A DNA stretch of 64,000 nucleotides, taken from DASYXZ01 sp035934315 (lineage in GTDB: Bacteria > Acidobacteriota > Terriglobia > UBA7540). Both the position numbers and the translations under genes were made by a program. Each line of letters begins with the position of its first letter. The stretch's first letter is position 1. The notes beneath the pieces are model-generated. The model worked only from the letters and a program-made list of their open reading frames with translations. It did no database searches and was not told the DNA's origin. Below, piece by piece: positions 52,387-60,659 of this stretch. The DNA lies in contig DASYXZ010000090.1 in the NCBI GenBank assembly GCA_035934315.1, forward strand, positions 1 through 64,000, written 5' to 3'.

Positions 52387-55300
52387 TCAGAACACCAGCT
52401 TCAAGGCGAACTGGAGAACGCGAGGATTACCCAGATTGCCCACATCGTTCAAGCCGTTCCCCTTTGTCCCCTGGATTTTCCCAAAATTACTGGTGTTGTT
52501 GACGGTTGAATTCGGGTTGCCAAAATTAGCGTGATTGAAGAAGTTGAAGGCTTCAAACCGGAATTCAGCACGCAGGCGCTCGGTGATTGAGGTTGATTTG
52601 AGAAGTCCGAAATCCACGTTCCAGGCGCCTGGGCCGCGTAGACTGTTGCGGCCGACGTTGCCGAACGTGCCCTTGGGGTTAGCGACGAAGGCCGCGGTAT
52701 TGAAATACTCTTGCAATTGAGTCACGCCCGCGGGCCTGGCGATATTGGCGTTGATTTGGTCTGCGGTGTCGGAGTTCGGCGAGCCGGAGCCGGAATTGTC
52801 TTGTCCCGCAGAGACAGTGAACGGACCACCAGTCTGTGCCGTGATGATAGAGGTCGTCTCCCAGCCGTTGAGGAACTTGTCGGCCGGACCGTGGAAAGCC
52901 CTCACCCTCGGTAAGTCGTAGACCAGCGAGACATCGGCGCTGTGAGTGAGGTCCCAATTACAGGGACCGTAGCCGTTGTTGATATCGAACTTGTTGTTGA
53001 AGGCGCTACCGCCGCCGGCATCGGCTCCAATTGTTTCGCCGGACTCGTTGTCCATGCACCTTGAATAGACGTAGTTGCCGATCAGGTTCACCCCATGGGT
53101 CATCCGCTTGGTGACGCTGACCTGGAGGGCGTTGTAATTGGCAAATTCCCACGGCGTCGCCAGGGCGAGCGGAGAGTAATTTGGATAGACCCTGACTTTC
53201 GTGGAGGGAAAGATGGGGTTGATTTGCCGGGTTGCCATCACCTTGAGCTGATGGTTTCCGACGTATGAGACAGAGACCCCCAGGTCGCGCAGAATTTGCC
53301 GCTCTGCCGTGAAGTTCCATTCTTCCGTATAGCCGGTTTTGGCGTGTGGATCGAGCAGTGAAGTGTTGACGGGAAGAAGGAACTTGTAGGTCTTGAGGGC
53401 GCTCGTGGGCGGCGGTGTGAACGGGAAGGGGTCACCGCCCGGGAAACCCGCGTAGGGGTCGTCTATGCTCGCCGGCGGAGGAACGTCCATCGTGACCGAC
53501 TGCGAGCGGAAGGCGCTGCCCGAGTTCGAGGTGCGAATCATGTTCAGCGGAATGGTGTTATAGAAGATCCCGAACGCACCACGGACAACCGTCTTGCCGT
53601 TCCCCTGAACATCCCATGCGAACCCTACGCGCGGCGCGAAGTTGTTCCAATCGGCGGGCCAGATGGAATCGCGAATTCCGGGATCGCCGGTGAAGAGCAG
53701 CCCGGGCGGCGCCAGAGGCGCGACTGTGGATTGGGCGCCCGCTTCAAATCCGGCCGCCGGACCCAGCAGATCGTAAGCCGGCAGCCAGGGCTCCCAACGC
53801 AGCCCCAAGTTGAGAGTGAGCCGAGGCAACACCTTCCAGTCATCTTCAATCCAAGGCGCCCAGTTTGTCTGCCGGAAATCCTGAGGGGTGCGGGCGCTTT
53901 GGAAGAAATTGTTCGGCAGGCCCAGAAGGAAATCGGCAAAGGAGTCGCCGCAATTCTTGCAGCCGGCAGGGCCGGTGCGAGAGCCATTGAAAGTAAATTG
54001 CCCGGAGGCGAAGGATTTGTCCGCCGAAAACATCCGGTCGCGCTCGACTTCCATTCCGAACTGAAGTAAGTGCTTGCCGCGCGTCCAGGTAAACTGGCCG
54101 CGGTATTCCCAAACTCCAGGGTATCCGAGAAGGCCGCCGCCGCTGAAGAGGTTCACGTAATTCTTAATGTTGACGCGCATCTCAGGCGCGGCGCCGGCGA
54201 TGGCCTCGGGAATCTTCGCCCCCGCAGACTGGAGCGTGATCGGCTCCTTGGGAATCTGCGTCCGCGCCGTGCGTGTGTAGCCGAAGGAGCCTACGAACAA
54301 CAAATTCGGGCTGAACGTGTGGGTATCCGTGATCAGGAGATTCTGGTCGAGGAAGAAGTTCTTGGCGTTAATGCCCGTGAAGGGGCTGGTCGGACGGACG
54401 TAATCAAATTCATCCAGGTAATAGCGGGCGGTAAAGTGATCGTTGACGCCGAAAACACGGTCGACCCGCACGTCCATCTGGTCATCGGTTGCCGGAAGGG
54501 CGGGTGTCAGTTGCGCCCGGTTCGGAGCCAACCCGGGCGTGGGCAGGGGAATCAACGGCAGCAGCTTGAGCCCAACGGCGTCGAAGCTGGTTGAGGGAAT
54601 CATATTGCCACTGAACTGCTTGCCCGTCGCGGGGTTAATGATCGTCCTGCCAGTCGATGAAAAGTCGCCGCCTCTTTGGGCCAGCGTGGGAACGGTCACA
54701 AGGGATGGGCTTGCCGCGCCCACCTTACGCGTGCCCTGGTATGACCCAAAGATAAAAGTCTTGTCTTTCTGAACTGGTCCCCCGAAAGTGGCGCCAAACT
54801 GGTTGCGCTTGAAGGGTGTCGTGGTCGTGGCGAAGAAGTTTCTGGAATCGAGAGCATCGTTCCGTAGAAACTCGAATACCTCGCCGTGGAACTGATTGGT
54901 CCCCGAACGCGTGGAGAGAAGCATGGTGGCGCCCGGGCCGCTATAGGCGGCGCTGAAGTTCGAGGACTTCATGGTGAACTCTTGCAGCGCGTCGGGGTTG
55001 GGCAAGTTAGGCACGTTGCCGAACTCAGCGTTCTTGTAGCTGACACCGTCCATAACATAATTGTTATCCACGGAGCGTAACCCATTGCTGGTAACTCCGT
55101 CGTTCTCCTCCTGGTTGCCTTCCGTTCCCGTGCCGGTCGTTTGTGTGCCGGCAGTGAGCGTGACCAGTTGCAGGGCGTTGCGGCCGTTGAGCGGCAGCTC
55201 GCGCATAGCGCGGCTGGTGATTGTCGTTTGGACCTCGGACGAAGTCGATTGCACGACCGGGGCGGATGCGGTGACCTCCACGGATTGCACCGTCCCTCCG

Positions 55301-55671
55301 ACCGTGAGCTGTAAATGAAGGTCCACGCTCTGCCCGGTCAGGAGTTGTAATCCGCTGCGGGTCAGCTTTTGAAAACCGGCATGGGTAACAACAAGCTCAT
55401 ACCCGCCGATGGGCAAAGAAGGAAACCGGAATAGGCCCTCGGCGTTGGTCACGGCATTATAGGTCAATGCAGTTTGGGTGTTTCTGCACGCCACGCTGGC
55501 CTGAGGCACGACTGCGCCTGTCGCATCCACGACCGTGCCCGTCAACAGGGCCGTTGATTGTGCGAGAAGAAAAGAGGGCGCCAGCCACGCGGCAAAGACA
55601 AAAAGCAAAACATACTTCACCTTGCGCCTGAGCAAGCCTTCAGTGGCAACTCGGATGTTGAGCTTTTCCAT
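52387..55671 (-). CDS. TonB-dependent receptor 4, Oar-like outer-membrane protein
   Basis: A 1094-residue receptor. Start at 55671 has GGAGG 9 bases upstream. Signal (KYVLLFVFAAWLAPSFLLAQS), carboxypeptidase-regulatory-like domain (LTGTVVDATGAVVPQASVACRN), plug (RELPLNGRNALQLVTLTAGTQ; NYVMDGVSYKNAEFGNVPNLPNPD; GATMLLSTRSGTNQFHGEVFEFLRND) and barrel ending in FALKLVF. It differs from receptors 1-3 in lacking the SAG motif in the plug (YSGPGATML instead). The operator-like motif and a TTGACA box precede it. Downstream genes are two Gfo/Idh enzymes, an isomerase and a propeller protein. Confidence 0.92.
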   Translation of the reverse strand: MEKLNIRVATEGLLRRKVKYVLLFVFAAWLAPSFLLAQSTALLTGTVVDATGAVVPQASVACRNTQTALTYNAVTNAEGLFRFPSLPIGGYELVVTHAGFQKLTRSGLQLLTGQSVDLHLQLTVGGTVQSVEVTASAPVVQSTSSEVQTTITSRAMRELPLNGRNALQLVTLTAGTQTTGTGTEGNQEENDGVTSNGLRSVDNNYVMDGVSYKNAEFGNVPNLPNPDALQEFTMKSSNFSAAYSGPGATMLLSTRSGTNQFHGEVFEFLRNDALDSRNFFATTTTPFKRNQFGATFGGPVQKDKTFIFGSYQGTRKVGAASPSLVTVPTLAQRGGDFSSTGRTIINPATGKQFSGNMIPSTSFDAVGLKLLPLIPLPTPGLAPNRAQLTPALPATDDQMDVRVDRVFGVNDHFTARYYLDEFDYVRPTSPFTGINAKNFFLDQNLLITDTHTFSPNLLFVGSFGYTRTARTQIPKEPITLQSAGAKIPEAIAGAAPEMRVNIKNYVNLFSGGGLLGYPGVWEYRGQFTWTRGKHLLQFGMEVERDRMFSADKSFASGQFTFNGSRTGPAGCKNCGDSFADFLLGLPNNFFQSARTPQDFRQTNWAPWIEDDWKVLPRLTLNLGLRWEPWLPAYDLLGPAAGFEAGAQSTVAPLAPPGLLFTGDPGIRDSIWPADWNNFAPRVGFAWDVQGNGKTVVRGAFGIFYNTIPLNMIRTSNSGSAFRSQSVTMDVPPPASIDDPYAGFPGGDPFPFTPPPTSALKTYKFLLPVNTSLLDPHAKTGYTEEWNFTAERQILRDLGVSVSYVGNHQLKVMATRQINPIFPSTKVRVYPNYSPLALATPWEFANYNALQVSVTKRMTHGVNLIGNYVYSRCMDNESGETIGADAGGGSAFNNKFDINNGYGPCNWDLTHSADVSLVYDLPRVRAFHGPADKFLNGWETTSIITAQTGGPFTVSAGQDNSGSGSPNSDTADQINANIARPAGVTQLQEYFNTAAFVANPKGTFGNVGRNSLRGPGAWNVDFGLLKSTSITERLRAEFRFEAFNFFNHANFGNPNSTVNNTSNFGKIQGTKGNGLNDVGNLGNPRVLQFALKLVF

Positions 55672-55750
55672 ATTCAATTTCCTCCAGACCAAAACCCGAC
55701 GCAATGAATGAAGGCTACTAAGGCCGAATATCGAATGTCAAGCTAAAAAT

Positions 55751-55765
55751 TGGTATCTTATATAT
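55751..55765 (-). promoter_or_regulatory. Operator-like motif before TonB receptor 4
   Basis: TGGTAT-CTT-ATATAT, followed on the minus strand after 9 bases by a perfect TTGACA (55741-55736). The -10 box is weak. It also lies directly behind the upstream epimerase gene, so it probably makes the receptor an independent unit. Confidence 0.65.
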
Positions 55766-55930
55766 TAGATTCGTGCGATCTTTTGCACGGGTATCTCAAA
55801 AGCTATCACCGGGCCCGCTGATTGGGCTGGGGCGGGCGCGTTCAAGAGTGGCGCCGCGCCGGTGGGCGTCATGGCGGGCAACAGGGAAATCAAGTTTTCA
55901 GCGTTGAACCCTTCCCGGGCGGCGCGGGAA

Positions 55931-56878
55931 TCAATAAAGGAGCAATTGATCAATCCGCCCGCTGAGGTCACGAAGGTAGGACTCCGGACCGGGGGCCAGT
56001 TCGGTGGTGACAATCCCCGAGTAGCCGACATCGATCAGGGCCTGGCGCACCGCCTTCCAATCAACGGTCCCTTCGCCGAGGTTCACAAAGTGGCGGGTTT
56101 TGGGGTCGTAGTCTTTCAGGTGAATTTTTGCGATTCGCCCGCCCAGCGCGCGAATCCAATCCTGCGGATAACCGAAGGGCATGACATTGCCGACGTCAAA
56201 GTAGGCTTTGAGCCAGGGGCTTTTGAACTCGTCCACATAAGCGGCGAATTCGACAGGGCTGAGCAAGAATTTATTCCAGACCTCTTCCACGGCGATAACG
56301 ACCTTCTGCTCCGCGGCAAACGGAATGACCGATCGCAGGTTTTTCTGCGAGCGAACCCAGGCCTCGTGGTAGGAGACAGCCGGCGTAACCAGGGCGGGGA
56401 CGACAAGGACGGTACTTCCGCCGTAGAGGCTGGCTTCACACAAAGAGGTCCGCACCGCATCCAACCTTTTGCTGACGATGGAGGAATCCGGACTCGAAAG
56501 CGGCAACTCCGTCCAAAGGCCGTTGGTGACACCATGGATTTTGATGTTCGCCGCATCCGCCGACTTCTTAATTTCGTCAGCCTCCTGCAGGTCGGTCACG
56601 GTGTTTGCTTCGACGTAATGGAAGCTGGCGTCCCGCGCCATGTTGAAACGCTCGGCATAGCTAAGTTGCTTCGGCAACATCCGCAGTTGGACAGCCTTGT
56701 GGACCTTGCCGACCAAGGTCTGAGAGTCGCTGGATATAGCATTGGAATCGGCGGAGGCCCCACGACCGTCCTTGAAGGCCGACGCCCGGAATGTCCTGCT
56801 GGAGAGGTCTCCAGCCAGTGTTCCCGCCATGGCCACTGCGCCTTCCATAACCTGCCGTCGAGAAGTACTGTTGGGCAC
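55931..56878 (-). CDS. TIM-barrel sugar-phosphate isomerase/epimerase (UlaE/hexulose-6-P isomerase-like), Tat-exported
   Basis: A 315-residue protein beginning with GTG (AAGGAG upstream) and the leader STSRRQVMEGAVAMAGTLAGD. Metal-site motifs: VIAVEEVWNKFL (about 195), KAYFDVGNVMPFGYP (about 225), AKIHLKDYDPKTRHF (about 250) and IVTTELAPGPE (about 295). These match L-ribulose-5-phosphate 3-epimerase/hexulose-phosphate isomerase relatives, but an exported enzyme would act on unphosphorylated sugar. It is 42 bases behind the NagB-like gene and likely co-transcribed with it. Confidence 0.8.
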   Translation of the reverse strand: MPNSTSRRQVMEGAVAMAGTLAGDLSSRTFRASAFKDGRGASADSNAISSDSQTLVGKVHKAVQLRMLPKQLSYAERFNMARDASFHYVEANTVTDLQEADEIKKSADAANIKIHGVTNGLWTELPLSSPDSSIVSKRLDAVRTSLCEASLYGGSTVLVVPALVTPAVSYHEAWVRSQKNLRSVIPFAAEQKVVIAVEEVWNKFLLSPVEFAAYVDEFKSPWLKAYFDVGNVMPFGYPQDWIRALGGRIAKIHLKDYDPKTRHFVNLGEGTVDWKAVRQALIDVGYSGIVTTELAPGPESYLRDLSGRIDQLLLY

Positions 56879-56920
56879 CCTGCGCTCCTTTGCCTAAAGT
56901 TGCGCCATCGTTCTTCCACT

Positions 56921-57772
56921 TCAGAAAAGCGAAGGGCAGATGGGCCGGGCGGTGGCCTCATCCGTGTGAACTATACAATCCGCATGCCCCTGCAGCAGTG
57001 TGGAAGGATAATCGGACCGGGGTTCGTCCAACACGGAAATGCGGAAGATGGCTCGGTGGCGCTCTCCACCGGCAAGAAACAAGCGGATGCGCCGCGACGC
57101 AAGGATATCGCGCATACCCAGGGTCACGGCCATCGGAGGGATGAGATCGGAACTCCCTCCCGTGGCGTAGATACTTTGCACCACGATCGAGTCATCGCCC
57201 AGCACCACCACACGGGTGCGTGATTCGCGCAACTGCTGGACTGAGATTCGATGCCACCGTGATATAAGCGGCTCGTTGAAGGCCACGTGTCCGTGATAAC
57301 CGATTCCGCCGAAACATGTATCGATGCCACCGACTCTCTGAATCTGCTCGCTGATCCCGTCCGGGTCGAAAGGAGTGGGAAAGTGAACATGGTCAGGCCT
57401 GGGTCTCAACTCCGGGTCCAGTTTTTCGAAGACTTGTCGCCGCATGAAACCCTCGAAGCTCAGAGGGTGCTCGATGGGCAAAGGCCGGCCCTCCCAGTCC
57501 AGGAATTCATCCATTTGAAAGGTGTGCGCCTCTTTCCAGCTTATACGTTCTCGATTGCATATTTCCACAAGCTTGAAATACTGGGCGACGGGACCCACCG
57601 GCAGGATCCAGCGCGTCGGCTGCTTCCGCTCGTTATTCGCGCAAATCTCATCAGCCATCGAGCGGGCAAAGTAACCCAGCATCGACGGAATATCAGGGGA
57701 AAGGCGGACGCCCAGTTTTGCGCGCTTTATCAAGCTCTCAACGGGCAGGGCGAGTATTTCCTCCAGGCTCAT
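56921..57772 (-). CDS. Glucosamine-6-phosphate deaminase-like protein (NagB family) with altered active site
   Basis: A 283-residue protein of the NagB/phosphogluconolactonase superfamily. LPVGPVAQYFKLVEI is the phosphate-binding loop, TFQMDEFLDW (about 86) carries the proton-relay Asp, and GGIGYHGHVAFNEP (about 160) corresponds to the NagB signature G-x-DGHIAFNEP. In that signature the usual Asp before Gly-His is replaced by His (YHGH), while the following His and Glu are kept. Ring-opening or deamination may therefore differ from classic NagB. STLLQGHADCIVHTDEAT near the end matches the family C terminus. It lies 33 bases after the amidohydrolase gene and 42 before the epimerase gene. Confidence 0.78.
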   Translation of the reverse strand: MSLEEILALPVESLIKRAKLGVRLSPDIPSMLGYFARSMADEICANNERKQPTRWILPVGPVAQYFKLVEICNRERISWKEAHTFQMDEFLDWEGRPLPIEHPLSFEGFMRRQVFEKLDPELRPRPDHVHFPTPFDPDGISEQIQRVGGIDTCFGGIGYHGHVAFNEPLISRWHRISVQQLRESRTRVVVLGDDSIVVQSIYATGGSSDLIPPMAVTLGMRDILASRRIRLFLAGGERHRAIFRISVLDEPRSDYPSTLLQGHADCIVHTDEATARPICPSLF

Positions 57773-57805
57773 TTCCTTGTCCTTATGATCTGAACCGCGG
57801 CCATC

Positions 57806-58588
57806 TCACTGATTGAGATGAAGCAGCCTTGCTGCCGTTGCGCCATTGATTAGATCGAGTGTTTTTTTATCCAGGCCGAGCGGCTCGAAAATCTGGTCGT
57901 GAACTCGTTTCCCCGTCTCGAGTTCCTCCACCTTCAGGATGTCGGTCCCGAAGACGATTTTCTCCCAAGCGGCGGGCCAGAAGAAATGGTAGCGGTAGAA
58001 ATCCGGTCCTTTGTTCGCCCGCCAGCCTCCCCAGCACGCCCCCGTAAGGTCTACGTAATAATTGGGATGGATACGGGCCATCATTGAGGCTTCCTCGTGC
58101 CATGGAGCTCCCAGATGCGCGCCGACGATGTTGATCCCGGGGAAACTGCGGGCGACGGCATCGAGCCGCGCCGGCGTCATTTTGGTTGAGTTCACGCGCA
58201 GCTCCCTGTCGGCGCTGGTCCGCATCACGATGCCAGTGTGAAACAGAACAGGAAGGTTGTACTTTTCCATCCGATCGTAGAGGGGAAAGTAACTCAAATC
58301 ATCGTAAGGGGCCAAAGGGTTGATGATCTTGATTCCGCGGAAGCCCTGGCTGACATATTTGTCGATTACCTCCGGAGCATCGACGCCAAGGCGCACGTGC
58401 GCCAAACCGATGATACGCTCGGGGTATTGCTCGAAGGCCGCCCGGACCTCGTCGTTTGAAACATGGCCGAATTCTTCTCCCGCCGAACACAAGCAAATAC
58501 GGTCAATGCCGACCTTCGGCAACTTCTCGATCAGGCGCGGCAGGAAGTTTTCCTGGCGGGCATAATGGGCATGAAAATCTATGACCAC
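57806..58588 (-). CDS. Amidohydrolase family 2 protein (metal-dependent TIM-barrel hydrolase)
   Basis: A 260-residue cytoplasmic hydrolase of the amidohydrolase_2 group. Metal ligands appear in MVIDFHAHYA (HxH at the start), VLFHTGIVM (about 121), NIVGAHLGAPWH (about 155) and IVFGTDILK (about 215). Start is GTG at 58588 behind GGAGGGAAAGG. Group members act on lactones, resorcylate-type acids or as decarboxylases; no substrate can be assigned. First gene of a minus-strand unit with the NagB-like and epimerase genes, divergent from the lyase operon. Confidence 0.82.
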   Translation of the reverse strand: MVIDFHAHYARQENFLPRLIEKLPKVGIDRICLCSAGEEFGHVSNDEVRAAFEQYPERIIGLAHVRLGVDAPEVIDKYVSQGFRGIKIINPLAPYDDLSYFPLYDRMEKYNLPVLFHTGIVMRTSADRELRVNSTKMTPARLDAVARSFPGINIVGAHLGAPWHEEASMMARIHPNYYVDLTGACWGGWRANKGPDFYRYHFFWPAAWEKIVFGTDILKVEELETGKRVHDQIFEPLGLDKKTLDLINGATAARLLHLNQ

Positions 58589-58984
58589 CCCTTTCCCTCC
58601 TCGATCAGGCCTGCGCGCTGCGGGCCGGGCTTGTTGCTAAAGCCATTCCGAACCGCGTCGATTTAAACCAGCCAGTCAACAGGGCGCGTTCCCTATGAAT
58701 CCGCCCACCCGAATCTGCCTTGTTGCCTTGAATGCCTTTTCAATGTATCACGCCGAGACCCGCCTGCAAGCCATACTCACTTGCAAGGCCACAACGCGTT
58801 AGCCCCGACGCTTGCCACGACTACAAGCCTGCCCCGCTTGTGAAGTGCTTTGCGGCCAACCGTGTAAAGTAATTCTTGACTTTCACTAATATCTGATATA
58901 CGTTTGTGCATGTCAAGACCTTTTTTAATTGATCGCGTGCGGGGAAATGCGATACACGAGATATTAAATTTCGCGGAGGATCTG
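58589..58984. other. Divergent control region before the lyase operon
   Basis: About 395 bases with no gene. It holds the operator-like motif (58887-58901) and a TTGACT box (58876-58881) facing right. The part near the amidohydrolase (58620-58860) shows no recognisable signal. Confidence 0.6.
58887..58901 (+). promoter_or_regulatory. Operator-like motif before the lyase operon
   Basis: TAATAT-CTG-ATATAC, a good match to the shared motif. Here it lies immediately downstream of a TTGACT box (58876-58881), about where a -10 region would be, so binding would block transcription if that promoter is used; a second candidate -35, TTGTGC, follows 2 bases after the motif. Confidence 0.6.
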
Positions 58985-59263
58985 ATGAGACACTTTCTGG
59001 TTCATGATGGCCGGGACAATGTAGGGGTGGTTGTAAGAGACGTCAAATCGGGGGAAAACCTCGTGGGGGAAAGCACGGACAGCGGCGCGGCGTTGAAAGT
59101 GAAATCGCTCCAACCGATTCCGCTGGGACACAAGATCGCCCTTAAAGAATTCAAGGTGGGCGATACCGTTATCAAATATGGCGAGGACATCGGCAAAGTG
59201 GTGGGCAACATCCGTGCCGGCGAGCACGTTCACGTTCATAATCTCAAAACAAAAAGGTGGTGA
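58985..59263 (+). CDS. Small SAF-domain subunit of a UxaA/SuyA-type lyase
   Basis: A 92-residue cytoplasmic protein that is a single SAF domain (HKIALKEFKVGDTVIKYGEDIGKVVGNIRAGEHVHVHN), the N-terminal part of altronate/galactarate dehydratases and the alpha subunit (SuyA) of (2R)-sulfolactate sulfo-lyase. Start at 58985 is set by GGAGG 6 bases upstream; the earlier ATG at 58904 has none. The stop overlaps the ribosome site of the large subunit gene 5 bases on, so both are made together. See the large subunit for the choice between functions. Confidence 0.85.
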   Translation: MRHFLVHDGRDNVGVVVRDVKSGENLVGESTDSGAALKVKSLQPIPLGHKIALKEFKVGDTVIKYGEDIGKVVGNIRAGEHVHVHNLKTKRW

Positions 59264-59268
59264 GAAAA

Positions 59269-60432
59269 ATGCAGAAACCAACATTCAAAGCTTTTCGGCG
59301 CGAAAACGGCCGCGTGGGAATTCGTAACCATGTCGTGATTCTCCCCGTGGATGACATTTCCAACGCCGCCACCGAGGCGGTGGCGCGTGTGATCCACGGC
59401 GCTCAGGCGCTTCCCCATGCCTACGGGCGGCTGCAGTTCGGCGAGGATCTTGAGTTGATGTTTCGAACGCTGATTGGGACCGGGGCGAATCCCAACGTGG
59501 CGGCGGCCATCGTCATCGGCATCGAGCCGGGGTGGACAGACCGCGTGGTGCAGGGCATCGCCAAAACGGGCAAACCCGTGGCCGGATTTTCCATCGAGCG
59601 CAGCGGCGATCTCAAGACAATTGCTGAAGCTTCCCGCAAAGCCCTGGAATTCGTTCAGCAGGCGAGCGAGCGGCAACGCGAAGATTGCACCATGGACGAG
59701 CTGTATGTCTCCGTCAAGTGCGGCGAATCAGACACCACCACCGGCCTCGCCTCATGCCCGACGGTTGGCAACGTTGTGGATCGCCTGGTGGACATCAACG
59801 GGACAACATCCTTCGGCGAAACATCTGAGTTGACCGGCGCCGAACATGTGGTGAAGAAGCGCGCCGCCACGCCCGCCATCGGCGAGCAGTTCATGAGGGT
59901 GTGGAGCGAATACAACGACTTCATTAATGAAAATAAAACGGACGATCTGTCTGAATCCCAACCCACCAAGGGCAACATCCGTGGCGGCCTGACCACCATC
60001 GAGGAGAAAGCCTTCGGGAATATCCAGAAGATCGGCAAGCGCGCGAAGTATGTCGGGGTTCTCCAACCTGCTGAAGCGCCGTCCGGCAAAGGGCTGTGGT
60101 ATATGGACACGTCCTCGGCGGCCGCGGAGGCTCTCACGTTGTGGGCCGCTTCGGGCGCCGTACTTCACCTGTTTCCCACCGGCCAGGGAAACATCATCGG
60201 AAATCCCATCATGCCGGTGATCAAGCTCTCGGGCAATCCGCTCACCTGCTCCACCATGAGCGAGCACATTGATCTCGACGTCTCGCAAATTTTGACTGGA
60301 GAAATGACGTTCGATCAGGCGGGCGACCGGCTGCTCGAACTGATGGTCCGCACAGCAAACGGGCGCATGACCGCCAGCGAAGCCCTGGGCCATCGCGAGT
60401 TCGTCATGACCAAGCTTTATCGCAGCGCGTGA
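59269..60432 (+). CDS. Large subunit of a UxaA/SuyB-type lyase (candidate sulfolactate sulfo-lyase)
   Basis: A 387-residue cytoplasmic lyase of the UxaA/GarD family. Conserved blocks: RRENGRVGIRNHVVILPVDDISNA, LPHAYGRLQFGEDLELMFRTLIGTGANPN, KCGESDTTTGLASCPTVGN, SFGETSELTGAEH, KGNIRGGLTTIEEKA and FPTGQGNIIGNPI. Compared with E. coli altronate dehydratase, Cys in the TVGC, YGCSQ and LGCE motifs is replaced (VDDI, YGRLQ, IGIEP). As far as I recall, this Cys-less pattern with HAYGRLQFG belongs to the SuyB branch, which splits (2R)-sulfolactate into pyruvate and sulfite. The sulfite dehydrogenase genes directly downstream support this. Altronate or another sugar-acid dehydration is the alternative. 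Confidence 0.8.
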   Translation: MQKPTFKAFRRENGRVGIRNHVVILPVDDISNAATEAVARVIHGAQALPHAYGRLQFGEDLELMFRTLIGTGANPNVAAAIVIGIEPGWTDRVVQGIAKTGKPVAGFSIERSGDLKTIAEASRKALEFVQQASERQREDCTMDELYVSVKCGESDTTTGLASCPTVGNVVDRLVDINGTTSFGETSELTGAEHVVKKRAATPAIGEQFMRVWSEYNDFINENKTDDLSESQPTKGNIRGGLTTIEEKAFGNIQKIGKRAKYVGVLQPAEAPSGKGLWYMDTSSAAAEALTLWAASGAVLHLFPTGQGNIIGNPIMPVIKLSGNPLTCSTMSEHIDLDVSQILTGEMTFDQAGDRLLELMVRTANGRMTASEALGHREFVMTKLYRSA

Positions 60433-60659
60433 GCTTTCGCGCCAGCATGTATAGTTGTCGTGGCCATTTGCCGCGTGCCTGCCCCGGTATGACCGCGCGG
60501 TTTTTCGAACTGTGTGATTGTGCGGGAGAAAAGAAACTGCTCATTCTTAGATTAGCTGAAAGCAAGGCAAGGGCGGTCAAGAATCGCTGCAAAAGCACCA
60601 GTGATTGATTTGAACACTTGGGTCAAGTTGCAGATCAATATCGTTGCGAGGTATCGAAA

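Noticed and set aside
58985..60432. Plain assignment of the lyase pair as altronate dehydratase (uxaA)
   Set aside because: The Cys residues that mark altronate and galactarate dehydratases are replaced, and no other altronate or uronate pathway gene (uxaB, uxaC, kdgK, eda) is adjacent. Kept only as the alternative.
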